Positions 17,385-27,460 of a stretch of 64,000 nucleotides of DNA are shown in pieces (the first letter of the stretch is position 1; each line of letters begins with the position of its first letter). A program made the translations under genes and the position numbers. The stretch is from assembly GCF_000739435.1 (NCBI RefSeq), contig NZ_CP009159.1:1674001-1738000 (forward strand), written 5' to 3'. Below the pieces are notes generated by a model. That model saw nothing but the letters and a program-made list of their open reading frames with translations, had not been told where the DNA came from and ran no database searches. This stretch comes from Actinobacillus suis ATCC 33415. GTDB lineage: Bacteria > Pseudomonadota > Gammaproteobacteria > Enterobacterales > Pasteurellaceae.

Positions 17385-20300
17385 TTAAAAACTTATACGC
17401 ACCCCCGTTGATAACACATTGTTTTTACCTTTTCCATGCTCAAGTTTTAAGTCATAGTTTAAATACCACGCAGTATTAGGTGTGAATTCAGTTAGCGCGC
17501 CGACACCTACCCACGTTTTATTTTTCGCCAGACCAATACCTTTCACACGGAAGTCTGCATTTTGTAAACCGGTATAACTTGCATCGAAGCTTAAATCTTC
17601 ATTATTAAATGCAGTTTGGTGGTTTACATATCCCTGTAAGGTTGTCTTCACACCACTATCAAAGTTGATTGCTTGTGACATACGTACACCCGCTAATCCG
17701 CTTGTTTGTTGGTAAGTCGCTTTGTCTGCAGTTAAACCAAATTGGCTGTTGGTTTCACTGAATGCGCCACGTTTTACCACATCATGGCTCACACCAATAT
17801 ATGGCGTGAAGGTGAAGTTACCTTGTTTAAAATCGTAACCTGTTTCTAAGTAACCTGAGATCACTTTATCTTTATGGTTAATTTTCGCAGTACTGCTGTT
17901 ATTTGAATCTAAGATAATGGCACGCTCCACATCCGAATCAACCCAACCGTAACCTACACGACCTTGTAAGTACCAAGGCGCATTTTTATCACTCCAGCGA
18001 CCGTATAATGATACACCTACGCCTTTCGCATCCGACTTACCACCGTAACGGTTGAAGCTCACGTCTGCTGTTGAGTAATTTACTGCGGTACCTAAAATAA
18101 AGTTATCGCTTACTAATTTATCGAAACCGATTTGACCTGCGTAAGTTTTCGTTCTACCTTCGCCAAAACCGTTTTCTTTTAACTTACCGTTACCATAGAT
18201 ACCCGATACCCAAACACCGGCAGTATTATCTGCATTGTTTAATGTACCTAACATGGTGAGACGGTTAGTTAAATCTTTATTAACCGTTTCCGCGTTTTGG
18301 AATGTTAACGCCTGTGCTGATGCATAAATCTGACCAGAAAGACTGTCTAACACCGCGGTTTGACCGGCAGAAACCGCTGCAAGGCTATTTTGTAATAACG
18401 CAGCATCTTGTGCGAAAGTGGTTGAATTTTCTGCATTATTTGCATCAATTTGACGATCTAATGCTGAGAATGAGCTTTCTAAGTTGCTTGCAACACTTTC
18501 AGTCATTGCATCACGAGCATCTGTTGAAGCTACAAACGTTTCTACATTTTGACGGCTTAATGTTGCCGCAACCGTGTTTTCACCGGTTTTGTTTACCGTC
18601 GCATTTAATAGACCGGTTGTAGTTTCAACCACACCGAATTCGCCTTTAATTTCGCTATCCGATGTAATTGCCTCAGTCGTTACACCTTTTGCAGTAACAT
18701 ATTGCGCTTGACCGTCTTTTTCTGCCGTTAACACAAGGGTAGAGTTATTTAAATCCACACCACCTTTAACCGACAATTTCGAATCTAGGCTCGATACTAA
18801 AGTACCGTTTGCTGATGCTGCATAACCGTTTTCAATCACGGTATTACCGTTATTTACCACCACACCATCATTGCTTACGCCATTTGATAATACAGTGCTA
18901 TTTGCAACTAAAGTACCGTTTCTACCTACGTTTACCGCAGAACCGTAGCTCTTACCGTTAATCGTAATCGCACCTTCATTTAAGGTTGTGTCACCGGTAA
19001 ATGAACTTGCGCCGGTAAGTACTAATTCACCTTGACCGTTTTTCACTAAGCCTACGTCACCTGAAATATCATTCTCAAATGCGTAGCTACCTTGTGGAAT
19101 AGTGACGTTTACATCTTCACCAAGTGTGATACGGCTATCAAAACGTGCCGGACCTTTCACTGCTTTTTCAACGTCAAGTAAACCCCAACCGTACACATCA
19201 TCCACGCCACGAGCACCGATATCGGTTGCAGTCGTTAGAATTGATTGTTTAATTAGGTTACCGTCCATCCACGGATATTTTTGTTTAACAAGTGCAGCCG
19301 TACCTGTTACTGCCGGTGCTGCGAAAGATGAGCCACTTGCAATATAGTTGCTGCCTTTCACATTAAATACATAGTCACCCATTGCAGAAACTGTCCAGTT
19401 TTTCGCAAGACCTGCTTGTGAATATGGTAATAAGTTAGACCATGAGAAATCGCCTAAACGACCGTTATCACGCGCCGCTAAAGCTACAACTGATAACCAA
19501 CCTTTTTCTAATTGCGTTTCAAAATAAGGAAGTGCCGCTTGTGGAGAAGACTCACGTTCACCACGGTTATTACCTGCTGCCCATATAAATAAACCGCCTT
19601 TATCAACCGCATCCGTATAGAAATCTAAAAGATCCTGATTAAATTGGTGACCATAGTAATAAGCAGAACGAGGATTATCATTAAAGTACGTGACCTGCTT
19701 AGGAATACCGTACGATTGGTTGAAAATACGTGCACCACGATTCCATAATTGGTTATAAATATCTGCTGTCGCTAAAAGACCGGAAGAACCGTCCGAATTC
19801 ACTCTTGTAATATCTGCTAAAAGTAAATTAGCTCTAGGAGCCACACCATTTGCAGTATTACCGCCAACCATCTCTGCAACTTGAATACCGTGAGTTGCAT
19901 CCGCTGGCGCATATCTACCAGTATTCAAGATTGTTCCGCGACGACCGAATTTATTTTGAATATCTCTCGCTACAGTAGGATTATTGAAGCCGCTGTCTAC
20001 AACAGCAACCGTTACGCCTTCCCCTTTAAGCTCTACATTTGCTTTATTATTTGGGTCTTCTGGGTCGTAACCTCTAGAAATATCATTCCAAACAACCCCC
20101 GTTCTTGGTACATTTCTCGCTTCAATCGGAGAAGTTGGACTTGACGGCTGCGTTGGCTTGATTACAATAGGATACGAAGGGCTAATAGGAGTATCGTCTG
20201 CAATCGGTTCTACTACTGGCTTCTCTGGCTCAACTACTGGTGGTTCGGTGGTTGGGCCATTTTCATTTCCTGGGTTTGTTACGTCTGTAACCGGCTCTGT

Positions 20301-20852
20301 TACTGGCTCAGTTGTTGGTGGTTCAACTTCTGGAGCATTTCCATTTTCAGGGTTTGTTACATCTGTAACTGGTTCTGTTACTGGCTCAGTTGTTGGTGGT
20401 TCAACTTCTGGAGCATTTCCATTTTCAGGGTTTGTTACATCTGTAACTGGTTCAGGTTCCGTTTCTGTTGCTGGTGGTTCAGCTACCGGTTTGGGGTCTG
20501 TCGCAGGGGGATTCATATCTGGACCAGAAACCACCACACCATCTACAATCTTCGTAATCGTCGTAACACCATTCACCGTTTTATAAATCGTTTGAGTCGT
20601 AACACCATTACGAGTTTCAGTCACCGTACGAATAGTACCTTCATTCGTTGTTCTAGTGTGGTCAGTAATTCGAGTACCTGAATTGCTAACCGGTCTAAAC
20701 CAAGAGATTGGTTGATAACGAGAATAAACACCCAAATCTGATTTTACGTTATATAAATCAGTTTTAATATTGCTAGAAAAATTATCAGCCTGAGCATAAC
20801 TTGCTGTTGCCGATATAATGGCAATTGCTAAGGCAGAATATTTTGTTTTCAT
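17385..20852 (-). CDS. aasP: Subtilisin-like serine protease autotransporter (AasP type)
   Basis: A 1155-residue type Va secreted protein. A Sec signal (MKTKYSALAIAIISATASYAQA) is followed by a Thr/Pro/Glu-rich linker with 26-residue repeats, then a peptidase S8 domain with Asp about 286 (VAVVDSG), His about 321 (ATHGIQVAEM) and Ser about 509 (GSSFAAPA). Next come a passenger-associated repeat (GDTTLNEGAITINGKSYGSAV) and a C-terminal beta-barrel of about 270 residues ending in Phe. The ATG at 20852 has RBS AGAGGTG; the longer frame to 20900 would precede a signal peptide and is rejected. In A. pleuropneumoniae AasP matures surface lipoproteins such as OmlA; that identification rests on family and architecture. 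Confidence 0.92.
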   Translation of the reverse strand: MKTKYSALAIAIISATASYAQADNFSSNIKTDLYNVKSDLGVYSRYQPISWFRPVSNSGTRITDHTRTTNEGTIRTVTETRNGVTTQTIYKTVNGVTTITKIVDGVVVSGPDMNPPATDPKPVAEPPATETEPEPVTDVTNPENGNAPEVEPPTTEPVTEPVTDVTNPENGNAPEVEPPTTEPVTEPVTDVTNPGNENGPTTEPPVVEPEKPVVEPIADDTPISPSYPIVIKPTQPSSPTSPIEARNVPRTGVVWNDISRGYDPEDPNNKANVELKGEGVTVAVVDSGFNNPTVARDIQNKFGRRGTILNTGRYAPADATHGIQVAEMVGGNTANGVAPRANLLLADITRVNSDGSSGLLATADIYNQLWNRGARIFNQSYGIPKQVTYFNDNPRSAYYYGHQFNQDLLDFYTDAVDKGGLFIWAAGNNRGERESSPQAALPYFETQLEKGWLSVVALAARDNGRLGDFSWSNLLPYSQAGLAKNWTVSAMGDYVFNVKGSNYIASGSSFAAPAVTGTAALVKQKYPWMDGNLIKQSILTTATDIGARGVDDVYGWGLLDVEKAVKGPARFDSRITLGEDVNVTIPQGSYAFENDISGDVGLVKNGQGELVLTGASSFTGDTTLNEGAITINGKSYGSAVNVGRNGTLVANSTVLSNGVSNDGVVVNNGNTVIENGYAASANGTLVSSLDSKLSVKGGVDLNNSTLVLTAEKDGQAQYVTAKGVTTEAITSDSEIKGEFGVVETTTGLLNATVNKTGENTVAATLSRQNVETFVASTDARDAMTESVASNLESSFSALDRQIDANNAENSTTFAQDAALLQNSLAAVSAGQTAVLDSLSGQIYASAQALTFQNAETVNKDLTNRLTMLGTLNNADNTAGVWVSGIYGNGKLKENGFGEGRTKTYAGQIGFDKLVSDNFILGTAVNYSTADVSFNRYGGKSDAKGVGVSLYGRWSDKNAPWYLQGRVGYGWVDSDVERAIILDSNNSSTAKINHKDKVISGYLETGYDFKQGNFTFTPYIGVSHDVVKRGAFSETNSQFGLTADKATYQQTSGLAGVRMSQAINFDSGVKTTLQGYVNHQTAFNNEDLSFDASYTGLQNADFRVKGIGLAKNKTWVGVGALTEFTPNTAWYLNYDLKLEHGKGKNNVLSTGVRISF
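20220..20453 (-). repeat. 78-base in-frame tandem repeats in the aasP linker
   Basis: Three units of 26 codons starting EPVTDVTNP; the first two are nearly identical (ENGNAPEVEPPTTEPVT), the third is diverged (GNENGPTTEPP). They encode a flexible acidic Pro/Thr spacer before the protease domain. Near identity at the DNA level suggests recent expansion and a length that may vary among strains. Confidence 0.85.
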
Positions 20853-21626
20853 AGATTTACACCTCTTATTATATGAAAGAACTGCAAAACGATCGTTCAT
20901 TAATCGTTTGCGTGGCAGATTTTACTCATCCGCAAATTTAGATCAAGTCAGATGACCGACAAGTTTTAAATTTACATTTGATTGACAATTAAAAATATGT
21001 AACCAGATATTTGCATAGAAACGCAAATAAATCAGACAAAAATTATGCAAAACTATCGATAAAAAGAAGCGATAATAATTAAAATTCGCATAATGTGCAA
21101 AAAGGAGTTTAGGGATATGTCAGTCGTTAAAAAAAACAAAAATTTATTCTGTTCAAAAAATCAAAAAAATTCGTATGAATTAAATAAAAATTCAGCTTGA
21201 TACAAACCCATTTATTTACAATTATTTATATAGCAAATAATTCAATAATATTTTTATATCCATTCTTATTTTTAATAAATACGGCATTTAATAGAGTATA
21301 TATATGCAAAAATAGTTCACTTTTTTTATTTATTTTTTACCAATTAATGTTAATTAGATATTTTTAGCATTAAAAACAAGCAATAAAAATAAAAAAATTT
21401 TCATTATTTCTATAATTTCATTTAATTTTTTCTTTGAACTAGTGTTTGGCGAGAATAAATTTTCTGATCTAAAAGGTAGGATATAGCCAAGAAAAAGGCT
21501 GCAGTATTACGACACACATCAAGTAATTTAGTTGCAAAAAATACTCGGAAAGATGCAATTGTATCAGTTACAGTACTACTATAAGCTAGTAAAAAATTAT
21601 ATAAAACCACCTGATTGATACAATAA
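20853..21626. other. AT-rich gap between aasP and the pga operon
   Basis: About 770 very AT-rich bases with no convincing gene. Two weak candidates exist. One is a 27-codon ORF on the plus strand at 21117-21200 (starts MSVVKKNKN), with AAGGAG upstream but lysine/asparagine-rich composition expected from AT-rich DNA. The other is a 62-codon ORF on the minus strand at 21422-21610, which contains hydrophobic stretches but resembles no family I know. The aasP promoter must lie in the 20860-21000 part. Composition suggests transferred or decayed sequence. Confidence 0.5.
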
Positions 21627-21658
21627 AAAAGCCTCTAGTATCACAACTAGAGGCTTTT
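21627..21658 (-). terminator. pgaABCD operon terminator
   Basis: AAAAGCCTCTAGT / ACTAGAGGCTTTT, a perfect 13-bp stem with a 6-base loop and a T run on the minus strand, 25 bases after the pgaD stop. Confidence 0.9.
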
Positions 21659-21682
21659 CATCAAAGAATGATCAAGTTATTA

Positions 21683-21967
21683 TCAATGACGCTTACGTCT
21701 GCTTTTCGCTAAGAATGACCAACAAATGGTACAAAAAATAAGAGCGAATACGATTGCAAACATAATTAGAATAACTTCACCGATATAGTAAACATCTAAT
21801 ACCGGGTTATCTAAAATATGTTGTCGGTATTCATAAACCATAAATGCCATAGATAACCAAACCGCCCAGGTTAAAGCTGTCAAAAACATACTTTTTAAGC
21901 GAATCTTCCACCCGAGCTGTTTTGTTTTATTGATGATCATTAGCTTTTGTAATTGTTGTGCTGGCAT
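21683..21967 (-). CDS. pgaD: Poly-beta-1,6-GlcNAc synthase subunit PgaD
   Basis: A 94-residue inner-membrane protein with two transmembrane helices (about 30-50 and 62-84) and a basic tail (KSRRKRH). By position and topology it is PgaD, the small partner that works with the PgaC glycosyltransferase and carries the c-di-GMP-responsive interface in E. coli. It is shorter than E. coli PgaD (about 137). It is the last gene of pgaABCD, 4 bases after pgaC. Confidence 0.88.
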   Translation of the reverse strand: MPAQQLQKLMIINKTKQLGWKIRLKSMFLTALTWAVWLSMAFMVYEYRQHILDNPVLDVYYIGEVILIMFAIVFALIFCTICWSFLAKSRRKRH

Positions 21968-21971
21968 ATCC

Positions 21972-23207
21972 TTATACTCCTCTATCTGGGCTTGTCCATA
22001 CTGCTAATCTCGATTTATTACGGAAAATGGCTTTAGGAATGCCACATAACAATGTGACCGTATTTAACATCCAATACCACCATGGATACCATATGCATGA
22101 GAAAGCGTACTTCACTACCCCTCGTTCATAACGGTTATCAATATAGAGACTGATACTTAATTGAGCAAAAAACGCAATAAATAAAATTGCCATACTCGGC
22201 TTTAACGAGCCCCAATTAATAAAACTTACATTACCATCTGCAGCAAATTGATATACGCTTGCAATCATTGCACTAACCAATGAGATTGCCCAAATTGCGG
22301 TAATAATATATTCGGCAAACATCGGCCATAAACGGCGATTTTTCAGGTGCCAAATTTTAGGAAAATATTTCATCATCGTCTCTGCACCACCTTGTGCCCA
22401 ACGGAGGCGTTGATTAAATAATCCTTTAATCGTTTCCGGCATTAACACCCAACATAATGCTCGAGGCTCATAAAAAATATCGTAGCCGGAGGTCTGAATT
22501 TTCCAACTTACATCTATATCCTCGGTGATCATATTGGTACTCCAACCACCAATTTCATGCATAACGTCTTTGCGGAATAAGCAGCATACGCCGGATACAG
22601 TAAAAATTGTCCCCATTAAACATTGAGCACGTTTAATTAACCCAATAATAGAACTGAATTCAGAAACTTGTAAACGTCCTAAAATGGTGCTGCGATTACG
22701 TACACGAGGGTTACCTGTTACCGCACCGTATTCAGTATTAGATTCCAATGCCTGTACCATATAATCCAATGCCATGTAATCCAATACCGCATCACCGTCA
22801 ATACATCCTACGTATTTGCCTTTCGCAATTTTTAAACCATTGTTTAATGCACTCGCTTTACCGGAATTTTTCTGGTGTAAAGCAACGATACGGCTATCGG
22901 TTTTCGCCCATTTATCAATTAACTCACCGGTATTATCACGACTGCCGTCATTGATAAAAATCAGTTCATAATTTGGATATTTTAAATTCAATAAATGTGG
23001 AACGGCTTCGTCTAAATTATCTGATTCGTTATAGCAAGGAATCATCAAACTGACTAAAGGCACATCTTCTTTTTTCATCTCACTGAATTTAGGCGGAACT
23101 TTTAATTTTTCCTTAAATAGGAAATAAGCTCCCCCTGCAACAGCCCAATAAAACGCCATTACAGCAGGATACGCAAATACAAATAAACTCAATACTTCTA
23201 GAATCAT
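21972..23207 (-). CDS. pgaC: Poly-beta-1,6-N-acetyl-D-glucosamine synthase PgaC
   Basis: A 411-residue processive family-2 glycosyltransferase of the inner membrane that polymerises UDP-GlcNAc to PNAG. An N-terminal transmembrane segment precedes the GT2 domain with PCYNESDNLD, INDGSRDNTGEL, the DGDAVLD metal site, TEDIDVSW and the QRLRWAQGG product-binding motif. Further transmembrane helices follow at about 295-400. Length is close to that of E. coli PgaC. It is 8 bases after pgaB. Confidence 0.96.
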   Translation of the reverse strand: MILEVLSLFVFAYPAVMAFYWAVAGGAYFLFKEKLKVPPKFSEMKKEDVPLVSLMIPCYNESDNLDEAVPHLLNLKYPNYELIFINDGSRDNTGELIDKWAKTDSRIVALHQKNSGKASALNNGLKIAKGKYVGCIDGDAVLDYMALDYMVQALESNTEYGAVTGNPRVRNRSTILGRLQVSEFSSIIGLIKRAQCLMGTIFTVSGVCCLFRKDVMHEIGGWSTNMITEDIDVSWKIQTSGYDIFYEPRALCWVLMPETIKGLFNQRLRWAQGGAETMMKYFPKIWHLKNRRLWPMFAEYIITAIWAISLVSAMIASVYQFAADGNVSFINWGSLKPSMAILFIAFFAQLSISLYIDNRYERGVVKYAFSCIWYPWWYWMLNTVTLLCGIPKAIFRNKSRLAVWTSPDRGV

Positions 23208-23215
23208 ATTATCAC

Positions 23216-24988
23216 CTACTTCCTTGTGATATCTCTATTACCAGAAACATAAGGTTTCATTTCTTTTAAGACGGTTTCATCAAATAAATAGCGATTCGGA
23301 TAATAGCCGAAACTCATGATTCCATTATGTTCTAATACCTTAATCCAACTGATTAATTCTTTTGTTGAAGTATTTTCAGAAGTTTTTGGATTCACAATAG
23401 AGAAATCAAATAATACTTTCTTACTTGAAACACCGGAATCTTTAACGATATGAGCGATATCTTTTAGCCAGCTTTTTGCTTCTTCAGCATTTGTTACTCC
23501 ACCTAAAGAATATGGTCTGGCATCAATTAATACCCCATCATATTCTTTACTGAACACCACCAAATCTTGGATAAAATCCTTTTCGCTCGGATTAATATTT
23601 CTTGATAACTTTTGATGACGTGTACCGAAAAATAGATAGGGCTCAGCTGCTGATTTAAGCTCTTTGGTAAATGCAATAGAGGCTGCATCATTACTACTCC
23701 ATTTATCTTTACCAATTTTACCGTCAAAGAATAAACCGTCTCCTTTAGAGTAAAGAGAAAGATGTTTATATAACGATTTCATCACATCCTCATTACGAAT
23801 ATGCATTGGCAAGCTCTCAATTGAAGCTGGCATCCAAGCGTAAATTTTAACGCCTGCTCGTGTACGTAATTGCCAAGCAACTTGGCTGAAGATATCCGCT
23901 TTAACCGGCAAATGTGGATTAGGGAAATACGTCCCGTCCATAATGCCGTCTTTATCTGGATCCGAATATGCTTTCAGATACACCGCCGTTACACCATACT
24001 GTGCTACACGGCTAATCAATGCATCATAATTTGCTTTAAACACCGCAGGATCTGAGTTATACACATAGTCTAAATTAATATGCAGCTCACGTTGAACCGT
24101 AGATTCGTTCTCTGTATCTTGTGTGCGATTTAGATAATCCGCAATCACGGCAAAATTAGACTCTGCATCAATTAAGAAGCGGCCAATATGTGTATCACCA
24201 ACATGATTTACTTTCTCTTTCAATGTAAAGTGATAAGACATACCCGCTTGCTTCGCTAATTCAATCGCTGCATCATTAAATGCACCATATGGCCACACCA
24301 TTACTCTTGGTGCTTTACCTGTATGCTTTTTAATAAGATTAACCGACATTTTCATATCGTTTAACAGACGGGACTTATACTGAGCTTCCGTCTCATATTT
24401 ACCGTTTTTGTACTCCGGCGCAATCATCGCAGCAAGTTGGCTACCACCAGGATTAGCTTTCACGCCATGGTGTAAATCATGCGTATGTGAAGCGATTTCG
24501 ACTAAGCCACTATTTTGCATCTCATCAATTTGCTGCCAAGTCGTGAAATACTTAGCACGATCCAATTTTTCATTACCGTATTGAATTTTTCCGCCCATCG
24601 GAGTGTCAATCCAACTTGACACCGGTGCAAAAACAGCCGGATAGTTATATGCTTTTAACAATGGATAAATCACGCTATACATGGTTTCATAACCATCATC
24701 AAAAGAAATTAAGACGGCTTTCGGCGGTAAAGTCGTTTTTCCTTGTTCCGCATCCATTACTTGCTGCCAACTCACCACATTGTAACCTTGTGCTTTAAAC
24801 CAGTTAAAATGTGAAATCAGCTGTTGTGCGGTAATAGTTTGTGAAACATAAAGACGTTTATCCTTAGGCGCACTTTCATCGACAACCGAGTGATAAGCGA
24901 GAACGCTATATGTATCGGCAGCAAATGCCTTTGCAAAAAATAGCGAAAAACAGACCGCTAATGTCTGACCGAGTTTTTTCAATATCAT
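23216..24988 (-). CDS. pgaB: Poly-beta-1,6-GlcNAc N-deacetylase PgaB
   Basis: A 590-residue periplasmic enzyme that partly deacetylates PNAG before export. An N-terminal NodB-like polysaccharide deacetylase domain (ISFDDGYETMY and the His pair in SHTHDLHHG) is followed by a C-terminal TIM-barrel hydrolase-like domain (GHL13/14 type) from about residue 300, with YLKAYSDPDKDG and LFFDGKIG. Unlike E. coli PgaB, the N-terminus has no lipobox cysteine: the signal ends FAKAFAAD, a signal peptidase I site. Confidence 0.94.
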   Translation of the reverse strand: MILKKLGQTLAVCFSLFFAKAFAADTYSVLAYHSVVDESAPKDKRLYVSQTITAQQLISHFNWFKAQGYNVVSWQQVMDAEQGKTTLPPKAVLISFDDGYETMYSVIYPLLKAYNYPAVFAPVSSWIDTPMGGKIQYGNEKLDRAKYFTTWQQIDEMQNSGLVEIASHTHDLHHGVKANPGGSQLAAMIAPEYKNGKYETEAQYKSRLLNDMKMSVNLIKKHTGKAPRVMVWPYGAFNDAAIELAKQAGMSYHFTLKEKVNHVGDTHIGRFLIDAESNFAVIADYLNRTQDTENESTVQRELHINLDYVYNSDPAVFKANYDALISRVAQYGVTAVYLKAYSDPDKDGIMDGTYFPNPHLPVKADIFSQVAWQLRTRAGVKIYAWMPASIESLPMHIRNEDVMKSLYKHLSLYSKGDGLFFDGKIGKDKWSSNDAASIAFTKELKSAAEPYLFFGTRHQKLSRNINPSEKDFIQDLVVFSKEYDGVLIDARPYSLGGVTNAEEAKSWLKDIAHIVKDSGVSSKKVLFDFSIVNPKTSENTSTKELISWIKVLEHNGIMSFGYYPNRYLFDETVLKEMKPYVSGNRDITRK

Positions 24989-25001
24989 CTTGCTTTACCC
25001 A

Positions 25002-27431
25002 CTAAAAAGAATATGAAAGATTTACGTTACCGTAATTATTAAATTCCGCATCACCATCGTAGATATTTTTCTTACGACCAATCTCATAAGATAAACTCAC
25101 TTTCTTAGTAATACGCCAATCATGTCCGTAGCTTAAAGACCAGGAGCGTTCCGCCTTGTGTCCTTGCTGCTTATATTGACCCGCATTCGCTCGGATATGA
25201 TGTGTTAAAGCCAGACCGTAATTCATCGGCTGCCAATAACTTAGATCCGCACCGAATTCTATATTGCGACTTTTTAATGGGTTGTAATACCACGCAGAGG
25301 CGGTCTCTTTATTGCGTTGATAATCAAAACGCAAATTATTAGTTAAAGCCCAACGATCTTTCCTGAATGTTTCTGTCGAAGCCCACGCATAAAATGATTT
25401 ACGCAGATTACCGTCATCAAATTTCATTGCATTTATACCCGCCCCGATACGGAATAAATCACGGTAAGTATAAGTCGTCCCAAAACCGATATCTTTCGTA
25501 TAAACCCCTTGGTTAATCGCTTTAATCGGTGTTCCACTACCATTCAGGTTACCGGATAAATCAAAACGCCAACGTTGATTAAACTGATAAGAAGTAGCTA
25601 ATGAGAGATAACCTTTATCGTGTAATTTAATCCCCTTACCGGCTTCAATATTCACGTTAACAGGATATAAATTCACATTCGTACCGACACCGATACGACG
25701 CTGTTTCAACACCGTATCTTCTGTTGGCACCTTGTCTTCTGCGTAGTGCACATAAGCATAATGTCCATCCGCGCTTTTCGGTGAATTCAGATAATATTCT
25801 TGTACAGTTTCATTACTTGATTTATTTTTTGGTGCAGTCTGATGCAATACTCCGAATGAAGCACTAAAACTGCCTCGACGAGCATCTTCATAATTTTTTA
25901 AAACCGACTCTGCAGCTTCACGCTCTTCCGCAGTATAGCTGTCTATCAGCTGACGAGCTTTACGTAAATTTCCCTGACTGAGTGCAATATTTGCACGCTG
26001 ATTTTTATAAGCGCCTTGATCACTTTCACCTAAAAAATGACTTGCTTTATCAGCTAAAAAATTTGCTCGATCATGGTTATTACGAGAGCTTTCCAAATCA
26101 CTTAATGCCAACATTGTCCAAGGATCACCCGGCACGAGATGCATCAATCTATCGACTAACTTTTCAATCGCTGTTGTTTTATCTCCACGCCAGTTATGCA
26201 GATTGACCTGATTGTAATAAGCTCGCTCATAGTTTGGATTACTTAAACGGGTCGTATGTGTGAAATCCCAAATGGTCTCACTCTCACGAATTTGATCTTG
26301 ATAATCTTGCGCTTGTTGGAAATAACCGGCATCGCTTGAAGCACTAATCAATTTAAACAACAATGCGGTACTCACTGCATTGTGCTGCACTCGTTCTTTT
26401 GCTTCCAACTCTTGATAAATATCTAAGGCTTTAAATGCTGAGCCTTCTCTTAATAACGTATCCGCATAAGCTTCTTTCACATAATCCGGAATGCCTTTAT
26501 CTAATTTTATTAATCTTTGGTAATCTTCTCTAACCAGCGCATTACTATTCAAACGATTAGCAATTGCTAAACGGTCTTGAATTGCTTGTTGATATAACGG
26601 ATTCTCTTGAGCCGCCGTATTAATGACTTGCGTTAAACGCTTATATGCGGTTTGCAGCTCGGCTTTTCTCAAACTACCATTCCCTTTTACGGTAGAAATC
26701 ACTTCACTATGTTCTAGCCAAGCTTTATCTTTTTCCGTAAACAATTCTGGGTAAGTTTGCACAAGTTGTGCTTGAACGGGATGAACATTCAATTTTGCCG
26801 CTAACCGATAAAGCTGTACTGCCAATTTATGATTTGACGGATTGGCTTTAATTTGGTCTTGCCAACGTCCTAACTTAGCTAATTCAGGCTCCGTCTGATC
26901 CAATAGAAAACTTGATGCGTCCTTGTAGCCGTCATCAGCACCAAACTTTTGCTTATATTGAGCAAGATGGGTTTGAGCATCTTGATATTTGCCTAATTCC
27001 GTTTCAACAAGCGCACTGCCTAACAGACCATTCGGATTTTGAGGATAAGAATTGCGTAGCTTCGCATATAACTGAAGGGATTTTGGAAGATTCTGGCTTG
27101 TGCGGTATGCCTTTGCCAAATTTTCTAGCTCACTTTCCGAGAAACTATTTACATTACATCTCGAACAGACCTGAGTCGCCTCTTTAAATTGACCTTTTCG
27201 AACCATCAACGCGATTAAATCGTCGCGAACTTTTTGATCTTGTGTCTTTTTATATAAAGCCGACATTTGAGTAATAGCTTGCTCAAGCTGGCTATCTCCT
27301 TGACGTGCAAAAATAACGATTTCTTCACGTTTAACATCAATCGGCGATTGATTTGCAAAAACCGTATTTGCTGCTGTAGTTGAGAGGAGGGCAAGCACAA
27401 CGTGATTAAATTTGATACCCATAAGATACAT
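25002..27431 (-). CDS. pgaA: PNAG outer-membrane export porin PgaA
   Basis: An 809-residue outer-membrane protein that exports the polymer. It has a signal peptide (to about residue 26, VFANQ), a superhelix of TPR repeats (about 40-510; for example LAKAYRTSQNLPKSLQLYAKL) and a C-terminal 16-strand-type barrel ending NLSYSF. Two starts are possible: ATG 27431 or ATG 27422; the latter has GGA at a suitable distance. It heads the leftward pgaABCD operon and is divergent from the fadD-like gene. Confidence 0.93.
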   Translation of the reverse strand: MYLMGIKFNHVVLALLSTTAANTVFANQSPIDVKREEIVIFARQGDSQLEQAITQMSALYKKTQDQKVRDDLIALMVRKGQFKEATQVCSRCNVNSFSESELENLAKAYRTSQNLPKSLQLYAKLRNSYPQNPNGLLGSALVETELGKYQDAQTHLAQYKQKFGADDGYKDASSFLLDQTEPELAKLGRWQDQIKANPSNHKLAVQLYRLAAKLNVHPVQAQLVQTYPELFTEKDKAWLEHSEVISTVKGNGSLRKAELQTAYKRLTQVINTAAQENPLYQQAIQDRLAIANRLNSNALVREDYQRLIKLDKGIPDYVKEAYADTLLREGSAFKALDIYQELEAKERVQHNAVSTALLFKLISASSDAGYFQQAQDYQDQIRESETIWDFTHTTRLSNPNYERAYYNQVNLHNWRGDKTTAIEKLVDRLMHLVPGDPWTMLALSDLESSRNNHDRANFLADKASHFLGESDQGAYKNQRANIALSQGNLRKARQLIDSYTAEEREAAESVLKNYEDARRGSFSASFGVLHQTAPKNKSSNETVQEYYLNSPKSADGHYAYVHYAEDKVPTEDTVLKQRRIGVGTNVNLYPVNVNIEAGKGIKLHDKGYLSLATSYQFNQRWRFDLSGNLNGSGTPIKAINQGVYTKDIGFGTTYTYRDLFRIGAGINAMKFDDGNLRKSFYAWASTETFRKDRWALTNNLRFDYQRNKETASAWYYNPLKSRNIEFGADLSYWQPMNYGLALTHHIRANAGQYKQQGHKAERSWSLSYGHDWRITKKVSLSYEIGRKKNIYDGDAEFNNYGNVNLSYSF

Positions 27432-27460
27432 CCATAATGTGTTTAAAATTTATAATAATG

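Noticed and set aside
20158..20586. A 142-codon Gly/Ser/Val-rich open frame opposite aasP
   Set aside because: Antisense shadow of the Pro/Thr/Glu repeat linker; its composition follows directly from the repeats.
20978..20991. Possible FNR/HlyX box upstream of aasP (TTGAT followed by AATTA)
   Set aside because: Only one half-site matches; the second half fits 2 of 5 positions, too weak to claim, although anaerobic control of AasP is known.
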